Source: Pascua guehoae (Eukaryota > Basidiomycota > Tremellomycetes > Trichosporonales > Trichosporonaceae). From it: a stretch of DNA of 60,721 nucleotides. This document shows positions 1-10,660 of the stretch, one piece after another. The first letter of the stretch is position 1; each line of letters starts with the position of its first letter. The position numbers and the translations under genes are program-made. Location: positions 321,191 through 381,911 of the forward strand of contig BCJX01000002.1 in the NCBI GenBank assembly GCA_001600415.1. Reading direction: 5' to 3'. The notes beneath the pieces were generated by a model. That model was not told the origin of the DNA. It ran no database searches and saw nothing but the letters and a program-made list of their open reading frames with translations.

Positions 1-73
1 GGGGGGGGGAGGTGCTGGTGCGCTCGGCGACGACGGGCATGGAGAATGCGAGCTCGGGGGACGGTGGGTCCAT
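1..73 (-). CDS. 5' end of an unidentified gene, cut by the window edge
   Basis: An ATG on the minus strand at 73 opens a reading frame that stays open to the window edge (24 codons, beginning MDPPSPELAFSMPVV). It is preceded by a pyrimidine-rich stretch, as in the leaders of neighbouring genes, and it lies about 315 bp downstream of the next gene on the same strand. Too little is present to name a family. The start and the existence of the gene are inference from the ATG, the open frame and the leader; it could be chance. Confidence 0.4.
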   Translation of the reverse strand, partial: MDPPSPELAFSMPVVAERTSTSPP

Positions 74-387
74 GAAGAGGAGCGAAAAGAGGAACTGAAA
101 GGTGGGAAAGGATGAGGAAGGATGAAACGACAAGAGATAAAAGGGGGACGGGGGTGGATCTGGGTGCAAGTCAGAGATGAGAATCGTACCGGCGAGAGGG
201 TCGGAGAGAGGGTACAAGGAGTCGCTACTGCACGTCACAAGGTACTTTCATTCATGAGACATTTTACTGCAGCAATGGCGTTATAATCATCCCTCCCGCC
301 AGCGGCCCCCACGCCTATCGTCGTTATGATCATCCCGTCCCCCCCTGTCGTCATTGGTTCCTCGGTGTGATATATCAAGCTCGTTCG
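74..387. other. Intergenic spacer
   Basis: Spacer between the 3' end of the Lys/Ala-rich gene and the presumed start of the edge gene. It should hold the 3' UTR of the former and the promoter of the latter. I see no other gene. Confidence 0.5.
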
Positions 388-2547
388 TTACTTGGCACTG
401 GCGCCACCCTTGGTCTTCGATCCCGCCTTGGTCGTGGAGGCGGTTTTCGTCTTGGACGGAGCTTTCGTCTTGGACCCGGCTTTGGCCTTGGACGGAGCCT
501 TGGTAGTCTTGGTTGCGACATTGTCGGTGGACTCATCCACGTCGTCTACTGGCTCTTCGGTCTCGTCTGGATCGACAGTGTCGGCTGCGGCCTTCGTGGC
601 GGCCTCGCCCTTCGAACGCGCCTTGGCCTTGGCCTTGGGCGCGGTATTAGAGGCAGAACTGCCCACGCAGGATCCCACAGAGGACTCGGTGGCGTCGACG
701 GGCTCGGTGTCGGTAGGATCAGTGGCCGCCAGGTCCGCCCCAGTCTTGGGCTTTGGGCGGGCCTTGCCCTTGGCCTTGGCTGCCGCCTTGGGTGCACCAC
801 CGGCCGGCTCGGCGTCACCGTCGTTTGCGGGTTCGGGTCCATTGTCAAACGGCTTTGTGGCCTTCTTGGCATTCGACCGAGTCTTGCCCTTAGGCTCTGT
901 CTCGCCCTTAGCTTTGCCGGGGGCATTGTCGGCCGGCTCGGCGTCGCTGTCCACGGGTTCGGCGCTGTGGTCGACGGGCTCTGCGGTGTCCACGGGATTT
1001 GAAGCCGCTTTGCCCTTGGAGCGAGTCGTGGTCTTAGTCTTGGGCGCTGGCTCTTGGGGCGTGGAAGGCTCGGCCGCTGCCTTGGGTGCCCTCGTTTTTC
1101 CCTTAGTGGTCGTCCCCTCTGCCTGGGTGGGATTGGCCGTGGAAGTTGCCTTTGTTGCCTTCGGTGCCGGAGCCTTCGCCTTGGAGACCGTCTTGGAGGT
1201 CGAACTCGACCCCTCTGCCGATGGCGACGGCGCAGCCCTGGCAAGGCGCGCAGAGAGCGAGGTCGGGGACACGGTCGGCGCGTGGAGCTTGTTCCTCTTT
1301 GGGACCTGGACGGACGCCGCTCGGCGCTTGCGCTGGGGCTTGGGAGGAGACGGGAACAGGTCGGTATCGGCGCCAGAGCCCGAGGCCGCAGCCATATGGG
1401 GGGCGAAGTCGGGCGGGAGGGATAAAATACGGATTGGCGTGGGGGGGACCGAGTTTGACGCTGCGCGGATTAACGGCTGGCGCGGCTGGGGCCTCGTAAA
1501 AGTTGACGAGCTGGGCGGCGAAGGGGTCTGCGGGCAGGGGATGTCCAGCCTCGAGGGGATGTTCAGGGGGGGCAGCATGGGGCGTTTAGATGTTGCTGCC
1601 GGGGTGGACTTGGTGTCTTCGCCTGCTTCAACTTTGGCGTGGCTGGCGGCATGCTCCTTATCAGCCCCGACGTCACCGTCGCTGGAGTTCGTCATGACGA
1701 CATCCTCTGCACCCTTCGTCTCGGGCCGTGGGTCGCTCTCCTTGGTGTGGTTCGCCGCCCCCTGGTCGCTATAATCAACCATGTTGGCGATGGCATTGAC
1801 GAGTGTCTCGCGGATGCCCTCGCCCATGTCGGCATCGGCAGCAGAAGGCTGGACGTTGCTCGAGGTGTCGTGAATCGTCTCGAGGCTGCCGACGCCTTGC
1901 TTAACAACCGCTGCATTTGAGGCTGTCGGCTCCGAGCTGGAGCCCGCAAGAGGCCACTGTGATGCGGCTCGGTTCTCGTGCATCGAGTCGTCGATGGTGT
2001 CGCCGTTCATCGCGTTAAGCAGCTCGTCCATGAGTTGTGCGGGTACGGTCAAGATTGCGCCACTTGTTTGTGAACCGCCCTCGGCTTTCTCACACCGCGG
2101 GCGCTTGATGTCATCACGGCAGATATCGTCGCCGTAAGTGCGCTTGCGGGGAGGTTCACCATTGCGCAGCGCCACGGGCACGTCCCTCTCGCGCCGGAGC
2201 TCGCCCATGCGCTCCTCGAGATCCTGGATGCGCCGAACGATCGTGGGGACATACAATGGCTCCGGACGCCCCTCGAGATCGAGTACCCGTCGTTCAAGCG
2301 CCATGATACGGTCCATGAGTGGCGTTGCGGCGTGGCTGGGAGCTTGGTTGGGTGTTCCGGAGGTGTGGACTTCATGCGAGGCCTCGAGGGCCGTGAGTCG
2401 CTGGTCAAGAGATCCCACAAGCGCACACAGCTCGGTGACGCCGTCGTGAACCTGCGGGGTTTCGGGGATGCCTGCCGCGACGAGCAAACGGAAGGCGCAT
2501 GCACTGAGGGTGTTTGTCGATGAGTGGGGGATATCCGATGCCGGCAT
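388..2547 (-). CDS. Lys/Ala/Pro-rich low-complexity protein, probably nuclear
   Basis: A single open frame of 719 codons from the first in-frame ATG at 2547 (the frame stays open upstream to 2703 but without an ATG). Residues about 20-130 contain heptad-like stretches that look like coiled coil (SLDQRLTALE, DRIMALERRVLDLEGR, RRIQDLEERMGELRRER). The middle is acidic and Ser/Thr-rich. Near the centre is a bipartite basic cluster (PQRKRRAASVQVPKRNK) that looks like a nuclear localisation signal. The last 300 residues are a repetitive mix of Ala, Lys, Pro, Thr, Glu and Asp with many SKGK/KAKGK-type units, resembling the tails of histone H1-like or other chromatin proteins. I do not recognise a named family; the nuclear role is inference from composition. 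Confidence 0.7.
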   Translation of the reverse strand: MPASDIPHSSTNTLSACAFRLLVAAGIPETPQVHDGVTELCALVGSLDQRLTALEASHEVHTSGTPNQAPSHAATPLMDRIMALERRVLDLEGRPEPLYVPTIVRRIQDLEERMGELRRERDVPVALRNGEPPRKRTYGDDICRDDIKRPRCEKAEGGSQTSGAILTVPAQLMDELLNAMNGDTIDDSMHENRAASQWPLAGSSSEPTASNAAVVKQGVGSLETIHDTSSNVQPSAADADMGEGIRETLVNAIANMVDYSDQGAANHTKESDPRPETKGAEDVVMTNSSDGDVGADKEHAASHAKVEAGEDTKSTPAATSKRPMLPPLNIPSRLDIPCPQTPSPPSSSTFTRPQPRQPLIRAASNSVPPTPIRILSLPPDFAPHMAAASGSGADTDLFPSPPKPQRKRRAASVQVPKRNKLHAPTVSPTSLSARLARAAPSPSAEGSSSTSKTVSKAKAPAPKATKATSTANPTQAEGTTTKGKTRAPKAAAEPSTPQEPAPKTKTTTRSKGKAASNPVDTAEPVDHSAEPVDSDAEPADNAPGKAKGETEPKGKTRSNAKKATKPFDNGPEPANDGDAEPAGGAPKAAAKAKGKARPKPKTGADLAATDPTDTEPVDATESSVGSCVGSSASNTAPKAKAKARSKGEAATKAAADTVDPDETEEPVDDVDESTDNVATKTTKAPSKAKAGSKTKAPSKTKTASTTKAGSKTKGGASAK

Positions 2548-3796
2548 TGCTAGAGGGAAGAGGTGGGTGGTAGAGGAGTAGAGGATCGTGTTGGTGCAAA
2601 CTGGGTAAAGTCTAGGAAGGTGCGCGTGATGGAGAAGATGGTGAGAAGAGAGGAATGACTGGGTGGATGTGGTGGTGTGGTCATTGCGATTCCAAACTCG
2701 CACGCAGATAAAGGTGACGTATGGTGTGTGTTGTGCATGTTGGGCGCTGCGAGCTGCTTGCTAGCTGCAAGGTCTCACATCATCCACGCTGCGGCCTCTG
2801 ATCCGCTCAGCCGCGTCAGCCGTTGATGCATCAGGAGAGAAAGAACGCGATCCACAACGCCACAGACACCGCAAATTGCACGTCACTTGACCTCTTTGAG
2901 CTTTGAGGGTACACTACTGCGGCTAACATCTGGGGTGGGTCAAGTGGCTCCTTGCACAGAGTATACCAAGATACGAAAGATTTAAGTGGTGTAGACTACG
3001 CCCCTCGAGTGTCGTGGCCTGTGTACATGCATGAAGCGAACGGATGGCTCAAACCGAGTGAGTGCCACGCCACCCATCCTCCACTTCCGCCACTTGACTG
3101 CCACTGATGCAACTTAGCCATTCTGCCACCCTCGGCCGCTCTGTCCGCATTGGTTGCTGCATGCTGCACAAATTCTACAACCACAATAACAATGAAGCTG
3201 TATCTTTTGTCTGTTGTTCAATTCAGACAAACAGCAGCAGCATATCAGTGGTATCGACATTGTCTGACGTCAGTACCTCTGGCGGCACACGGGGCGTAGG
3301 TGGTGGCGACATCTTGGATAAAAGGCCGACTGCCACAACCAAAGCCGAGAGCGTGGTTGCGCCCCCCGTGCCCCACACTGTCCACTGTCCACTGCACACT
3401 GCACACTGTCCACTCAACTTTACTGTACCCCGTGTATGGCTCTGACTGTTGCGCCCTTGATGACGTCTTTCCTTCGTTCCAATCTTCTACTACGCACTTT
3501 TCTTCATCTCATTTTCCAGCCTTCCTCGTCCTCGTCCTCTTCCCCTCTCTCTTTCACTCTTATTTTTTCCCCTTCTTTCCCCTTCCGTTCTCTCCATCTT
3601 CCATCTCCGTAATTCCTTTCCTTCTCCACTTTCTGCTCTCCTCCTCACAACGGGTATCACTCCTCCCACTCTACACCTTCCTTTCCTTCCCTTCCCTTCC
3701 CTTCCCTTCCCTTCCTCCCTTCTATCAAACTCTTTCCTTTCACATCTTTTCTCACAACTCTGCTCTTCCATCGACATTCTCAATCCACCCAACAAC
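2548..3796. other. Divergent intergenic region with simple repeats
   Basis: About 1.25 kb between two divergently transcribed genes. No convincing coding sequence. Near 3376-3416 there are imperfect repeats of CACTGTCCACTGTCC type. From about 3480 to 3790 the + strand is a long pyrimidine tract with a (CCCTT)n run at about 3680-3720, just upstream of the F-box gene start; such CT-rich leaders are common in fungal promoters. Confidence 0.6.
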
Positions 3797-5784
3797 ATGG
3801 CGGCCGTCACCACCCTCAGCCCCGACACTATCGCCATCGTCTTCCAACATCTCTCGGTCGACACACTCCTGGTCGCCGAGTGCGTCTGCTCGTCTTGGCG
3901 CGCGATCGCCGCCCAACACGAATGGAAGAGTCGCTTCCTCGCCCTCGACCTTGATCCCGGAGCGCGCATGGCGGTGGCGCACAATAACAAAGGCCACGAC
4001 TGGCGCAAACTATGTGAGTAGGAAGTGATTCCTTCTTTATGGCCACCGCTGGCCTTGCCTTCCCTCATTCTCTTCCTCTTTGTCTCTCATCCAGCTTTGT
4101 TGCCTTCTCTGTGCTGTTCTACCTGTTCTCCGGTCTTTATCCTTCCTTCATCGCCTCCTCTCCCATATGTCCATGACCTTCCCTCGTCATCCAAGTCTCC
4201 AGCGTCCTTTCCCCACTGACATTAGACCTTGCCCACGACCGGTGCGCATCAGCCTGGTACCGTGGCGATCCCAAGGTCAACTCGTACACTGTCATCAAGG
4301 GTGTCAAGGGTCTTAGTGACCCTGTCGTCGACACTTGCGACAACACTGTTTGCTGTAAAGCCTACGACGGTACCGCAACTCGGGGCGCCCGCGATCTCGT
4401 CTTCGCGAACCGCGCCAACTTCAAAGTCAAATACACCATCAAGGCAGGGGCTGGCATTGAGCACTCTGTCAAGACCATTCCTGGTCTGGGTCATATTCTG
4501 CTCCGTAGCAACGACAAGTGGGAAGACGTCTGGGCCAAGGCAGAGGCTCTCGACCGGATTGGTGTGCCTCCCAGCCCGACAGCTCCAGCCCATGGGATGG
4601 TCGACAACGAACACTTTCGTTTCCTCTGCACTCTCGAGTGTGCCAAAAACTTGACATCGGCGGGGTTCCATGTGGACGATCTCGGCGGGCGCCCGCAACT
4701 GGTTTACGCGCGCATCTCGGCAACGGCAGCACAGCCCCAGACTGGGACATTGTGGGACCTGCTCGCTAGCGTCGGTGATGATGGCCCGACTTCAACGACT
4801 GAGCCGGGCGTGCTCACGATTGTATCGCTCTCCAAACCGGACCAGGCACCTGTCAAACTTCCCAGCCCCATTCCTCCCTACTTCTACAGCGGCAACAGGT
4901 CGACAACTATTCAAGGCAAGCCCCCGCACGTCGACGACCACTACGTTTTCCTTTGTGCGCTTTCAACTGTTCACGTTTTCTCGCGCACTCAAGGCTACCT
5001 TTTCCCGCTTATCAACGGCTGCCCGCTTGTGGCAGCCGTCTATGAGATCATGCCGAGGGTCACCAGCGTCTCCGGCAATGCAAGCGCGCGTGGTGATGTT
5101 CTGCCCCTGAACCCCATGCACCCTCGCTTCCACAGCGTTCGCACGAGTAGCCTAGTGTCTCCGATGGGCATGTTTTCGCCGCCGGGTATGATGTTTGACT
5201 CGTAAGTGCCTCTTTATGTACGCACGTTGACATACTACAGTCTCCATTTTGTCGGCAAATGCCTGGTCCTGGGCACGGACGCTGGCGGTGTCCTCGTTCT
5301 CCCCCAGCACCATGCAGTGCTTAGTGCCGCGACCAGGCTGCCTCAGAACGAGCAGGCGCCCTACATTGCCAACCGCATGTTCGTGGTCGACCCCGATCGG
5401 GACGGGCTCTATTGGGGCCATGAAGACCCTCCCTTCGCCGAGGATTATGACCTCATCGCCCACGGTAGCCGTTTTGCAATCTGCATGGTAGGTCATAGTG
5501 ATCACAACGCTCTATTGCAGTTTGGCTGACAGTCTAAACTCAGCGCACCGCCGTCGTTGTCATCGACCTGAACCATCTCCCTGCGCATCCGCCGGTGAAT
5601 GCGCTGGGTATTAACATTATCCGCCTCGGCATCAAACGTCAGATGTCTTCGGCCTGCTTTACTTTTGCAATGGACGATCGTGCAGTGTACGAGACACTGA
5701 GTGAGTACGACGACGCGGATACACAAGAAATAGTTCTGACGAACAGAACGTGTTCGCGTTATGGCGTTCGACAAGCACAAGTAA
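3797..5784 (+). CDS. F-box protein
   Basis: Five exons: 3797..4013, 4226..5201, 5241..5487, 5544..5700, 5747..5784 (544 aa). All introns are GT-AG with in-frame joins; the last adds KRVRVMAFDKHK. Residues about 7-45 form an F-box (LSPDTIAIVFQHLSVDTL, then CVCSSWRAIAAQ, and DWRKLYLAHDRC across the first splice), the fold that binds Skp1 in SCF ubiquitin ligases. The rest, about 480 residues, should be the substrate-recognition part; it has no WD40 or leucine-rich repeats that I can see and matches nothing I can name. The leader is a CT-rich tract ending in CAACAACATGG, a good initiation context. The target is unknown. Confidence 0.82.
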
Positions 5785-7480
5785 TCTGGCGCCATCAAGT
5801 ATTCAAATCACGGTCCAAGGACGAAACCACACGCAAACCGAAGACCACCTTCACCAAACGAAACAACCACCAACGAACGAGACGACCGATAGAATAAGCA
5901 AACCATCGAGGGAGAGAAGGAGAGGGAGGGATTAGCGTGGCCAAGAATGAATGGGATGGATATACTATCGCGCGGGGACAGTTCAAGCAGCTCGGACGAA
6001 ACCATAAGGCGAGGCTAAATGTGATTGAGGGAGATAGAACGAAGTCGACAGTACTGTACCATTGGCTAGGAACGGAAAGAATTGTGGTAAAGGTTGGATG
6101 TGACATACAAAACATGGATCCGAACTACAAATGCTGCCACACCCTTGCCGCCCTCCTGCCGCCTTGGCCTGAGACCATGCCACCACCAGGTCTGCATTAG
6201 CCAAGCAATGACACGACGGACAACTGATCGCGTCGGCTGTCTCTGTGGCCTCAGGGGACCGACCCACAGTGCTTTGGGAGCTCTCGACTGCCACCACATA
6301 TACAGTTCCGTGCATGGACGCATCCGTGCAGTCTTGCCCAGGCTCTGCTGGCCTCTTGCCCCCTTGCCCTCTGTGGACCCTTCCCGTCCAGATGCAGCAG
6401 GGGGTAAATGCACCCATCCTGCATTGGCACCTTCCTGCACCCTCCCGCACCATCCGACGGGCACACCATCCTACACCATCGTGCATGTACTATCCTGCGT
6501 AGCACTCCGGGCTCTCAACACAGCCATGTACCAATGAACGAACACGCTACGGCTCTCGTGTTCGGTACGGCATTATTGGTACGCAGGGTGAATGTCACCT
6601 GTCGGTCCCTGGTGACGGCATTGCCGTGGTTAGACCCGTTGTGTTTTCTCCGCATCTGCCGGGGTGGGTTTCACATTCGGTCTAGCTTTTTTCGCGCTGT
6701 CAGAATTGCAACGTCGCACGGGGTTCGACAGATGTACCGGAAACGGTGCGCGTGTAAGCTTATTCGATGGTTAAGGGCCGTACCATACTTCCTCCTCGAG
6801 CGACGACCAACTGACTCGCACATGTACTGATGGTTTCGTCCTCGGACGTGATGGGTGTGGCCGGCCGACAAACGGACAGACGAGGTAGTTGGACCTTTTG
6901 GGCCAGTGTCTAGCCTCCCCCTTTCGGCGCTGACATAACAGATGCTGCGCACAGCTTTACGTCGTACATGGGTTTACAACACGGAATAAGGAAGAACCTG
7001 TATAACGTATAGAAGATTCAAAGAAGGCAAAGATCCAAAGAAGGCAAAGATCCAAAGAAGGCAAAGATCAAAAGAAGGCAAACATCCCAAGAAGGCAAAG
7101 AAGGCAAAGAACGAGAGCGAAAGCGAAGGTGAAAGAGGACAGTACAAACGGCATGTCCAGGGAGGAATGGCGCCCAGAGCGCAACGCCCCCAAATGGCCA
7201 AGAGAGCGGAGACGAGAGGACTAGTTTCAGTCGTGAGAAAGTTGATACGCACAAAGGCACATGGTGCCATGGTGCTGTTTTGTACGCGTCGACACGTCTG
7301 GACACGTCGTGGACACGAATGGGCAGTGTGGGCTGACAACGATGGGGATTGTGATCGGCCCTTGTCACCATGACAGCTCTGGTCTTGCAATTTTGCAAGC
7401 TGGGGCCGGGGGTAATCGAGGAAGATTACTGGGCTCGTGGTCGCCCCCTGCGCCCGAGGCGACACGCCGCCTTCCCACCC
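5785..7480. other. Intergenic region between convergent genes
   Basis: About 1.7 kb between the F-box gene and the AhpC/TSA-type gene, which converge. Only short open frames with no family-like sequence. It contains a purine-rich tandem repeat (entered separately). No RNA gene seen. Confidence 0.55.
7019..7110. repeat. Tandem repeat, 17-bp unit
   Basis: About five imperfect copies of a purine-rich unit AAAGAAGGCAAAGATCC, the last ones shortened and merging into a GAAGGCAAA run. It lies in the intergenic region, a few hundred bases past the 3' end of the AhpC/TSA-type gene. A function is not evident. Confidence 0.85.
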
Positions 7481-10400
7481 CTATGCACGGGGCCAGTCGT
7501 GGTGCCAGTCCTCGTGGGGATCGGCGTCGGGGCCGGGGGAGAAGACGTCGCGTGCCGTGTCCCGCGGGTATCCGGGAAGGTTGGGGAGGGGCTTGTCTGC
7601 ATCGATGCGTGTATGCGGGTTTGCGTCGGCGTCCGAGCGCGTGTCTTTGGCGAACCCCGACCCCGACTTGACCGATACCGACACCACGGACCCGTTCCTC
7701 AATCTAAGCGACGTCAACGACCCGAGCAGCTTGGTGACAGGGAAGCGCTTGCGCACCGGCCGCGCAGTGGGTGTCCTCCCTCCCTGGTCCGGGCGGGCAT
7801 GGAGGGACGGCGTCGACGGCATGTGTCCCGCCGACGACAGGGTCGACGTCCGCTGCGATTGCGATGGGGACGTCGGGCTCGTGCCCGAGCCATACTCGTA
7901 CCCGTACGCCTGGCCGTAGTAGCTCAGGCCGTACGACGTGACGGACCCGGGATCAGAGTCCGAGGCCGCAGACGTGCCGCTCGACACGGTCGTGGACGGC
8001 TCAAGTGCGACCATTGCGTCGGCGGCCGTGGCGCGGCGCGCACGGGCCAGGGACATGGCGCGCTCGAGCGACTCGAGCTCGGCGCGCTGCTCGGCGCTGA
8101 TGGCGGAGCGTTCGGCGCGGGTCGGGTAGGCGACGCCTGCGGCGCGTAGGACGTCGGGCGCTTCGGCGTGGTCTGGGGTCAGCGCTGCAACGGGGGCAGG
8201 GCGAGGGAGCAACTTGAGTGGCTTTTCGCAATGTGTAGGGCAGTGGGGGCTGCGTAGTGGCACTGTCTCGCGAGAATCAATGCAACCCCAAGCTGTGTGT
8301 ATGCCTACCCAGTCCCTGTGCATTGCCAACTCACCAAAGCGATTCGTCATGTGGTGTGCAAAGTCGCACTGATACCCTGGCGAAAACACAAACTCGCCGC
8401 CGAGCTGGTGAACGTTGCCCGGGTTGCGTTTGGGGAGGTGGATGAGGGCTCGCTGGGGATGTTAGTGGATTGTGGCCAGGGGCATATGGGATGTAATCGA
8501 TGTACACGAGCTTGCAGGGGGAGATGGTACGCCCAGAAGCGTAGCAGAACATTGTCAAGCCATGCCCCACTGCAGCCGAGGCAAACCCCCTGCAGCGACC
8601 TAACACCCGGCACAGAGAAATGTGAGTCATCGCCGCCACACACAGCTGAACGGCCGTGGTCCACTCAGTGTCTCGCTTAGCAACGAGGAGCACCCACGAG
8701 TTATACCTGCCGTACAGGGCCGTGTATCTAGGTGTCCAGGAGTAGAGTAGCAGCTGCGACAGACTTACTCCTATTCCCCTCACAGCCTGGGACGCAGGCG
8801 AGTGGATGTTGTACGCTGCCTTTTCGTCTCTTGGTGGAGTTTTGCCTATTCCATAGTTGAGCCTGGGTTGTGAGCATGTTTCACGCTGGGCTAATTTTTA
8901 GGTTGCGGCTGGGGAAACTCTCCTGTATCCCGAGACACCAAACAAGATTGCGGGCACTGGAATCCACACCCCCTTACGCCCCCCAACCCCGCCGGCTTCC
9001 AACCCCACGTTCAAACTCACCCCAAGGCCGTATACACGTCGCGCGTCATATCCGTGTATATGGGAAAGGCACACTTGAGCATTTTTCGGTAATTTTTCAG
9101 CAGTTTCCAGTGCCCATTCGTGACGAGGACGACATTTACGTCTGCAGCAGCGATGGCGTCGGGGTCGAGTCGGTTGATGGACTCTGTGACATACTCGTGG
9201 CACATGCCGCACCAAAACAGGCGGAGGAACAGGACGACGGTGCGCGGTGGCCGGCCTTTGCGCTGGGACGGGCGGAGCGCGCGGGGCCACTCTGGCAAGA
9301 GGTCGCCAAACGTTAATGGGTTTCCGGCTTCGTCCCACAGCTGGCACTGGGCGGCCTCCCATATTTGCAGCTGGGACGGGACCGGGTCGGCGTCGGCGTC
9401 GGCCTGCAGGCCATAGGATGTGGGGAGCGGGAGGCTGCGAGTGCTCTGCGGGACGGCGTGGAAGTTTGGCGTGGCGGGCAGCGAGTTTGAGCGTGACCGC
9501 ACGCTCGGGCGCGGCGGCGTCGTGTCCATTCCAGGAGCCGAGGTTGTGGGGACGTGAATAGAGTTTGAACGCGTGCGGGGTACCGAGGCGCGACCCGTGC
9601 TCGCCGCGTCGTCCAGGGGGGAGAGGTGGAGGGATGCCGGTGCCATGGACGACGGCGCCAGCGGTTGCAGCAGCGACGGGGACGTCGTGTCCGAGAGCGC
9701 CATGGACGCCGTCGGCGGCCATTGCGAAGGTGTCGCGGGGGTGGGCGGGGCAAGTCCGGGGGAAACAGGGGAATTGGGCGTGGTTGCTGAAAGTGCAGAG
9801 AGACATGTGCCTGGCAAGAAGGCCTTGGTTGTGCCTTGTTTCGGAACAACTTTTGTTTGCGCCGGCGCAGGCACCGGTGACGGCGGCGGCATCGGAGATG
9901 TAGGCGAAGACGGTGTGGGTGTGCCAAGTGCCGCGCTCGGGGCACTTGCCACACCGAGCGCGGCGGCCGAGTCGGGCGTCGTGGGCGTCGGAGGCAGGGG
10001 GAAGAGGTACTCGCGGCTCTTGCTCATACCTGTGTGGTCCTGCGAAGGGTCGAGGACGCCCGACTCGTTTGACGCGGTGCTCACGTTGCTCCCGCGTCGG
10101 GGGTTGGGTGCGGCCATGTCCGTGTTGACAGTAAGCTGCGTCGAGTCGCGCCACTGCAGCGCGACCGTCTCGTTCTGGAGCGCAACGACGGGTGAGTGCA
10201 ACCGCTTGCTCCGCCCGCGGGCGCTAAGCAAGCGATGCGGGGACCGGTGCCGCGCGATTCGGCTGGTCAGGTGGTCGATCTTGCCGGCGCTGTTGGTGGC
10301 GGCCGCCGACGGCGAGGGTAGCGCGCGGGTGGGCGGTGGGAACGGGTTCGGGATGGAAAGCGGCGGCGCCGACCGGTGGCCATACGGCGAGCTCGCATTC

Positions 10401-10660
10401 GAGCGCAGACTGGCCCGTTTTGCCTCCCATCGCCCACCGCCAAACTCTTCAGACAGGGCGCGCACGTGCAACGTTGGCGATTCTGGTGTTGGGGGCAGCC
10501 GGCCAGCACCAGTCCCCGCGGGAGACGGCCCTCGAGACCGCCCGTGCGTCGGCGCGGGGGGCAAGAACACCTGGTGTGGTGGTGTAGGCGGCAGTGGGAA
10601 CGGCGGCGGTTGTCGGAAACTCTCTGGCGGGGGATGCCATGGCTCGGTCGACACGTCCAT
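7481..10660 (-). CDS. AhpC/TSA-type thioredoxin-fold protein with long disordered N-terminus
   Basis: Four exons on the minus strand: 10660..9021, 8862..8769, 8452..8335, 8184..7481 (851 aa). The start is the first in-frame ATG at 10660. Residues 1 to about 430 are low complexity, rich in Pro and Ser. Then comes a thioredoxin-like domain of the AhpC/TSA_2 (PF13911) kind: RTVVLFLRLFWCGMC with a CxxC pair at about residues 484-487, a VVLVTNG strand, and, after two splices, HQLGGEFVFSPGYQC and DHAEAPDVLRAAGV, which are typical of the C-terminal half of that family. A Ser-rich tail follows. Family members are thought to be antioxidant or redox proteins; substrate and partner are unknown. The third intron could use another acceptor about 80 nt upstream, adding some 27 residues. 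Fusion to such a long disordered N-terminus is notable. Confidence 0.8.

Noticed and set aside
392..1774. 460-codon open frame on the + strand over the Lys/Ala-rich gene
   Set aside because: Low-complexity Ala/Leu/Gly/Val translation produced by the GC-rich third positions of the sense gene; no family features.
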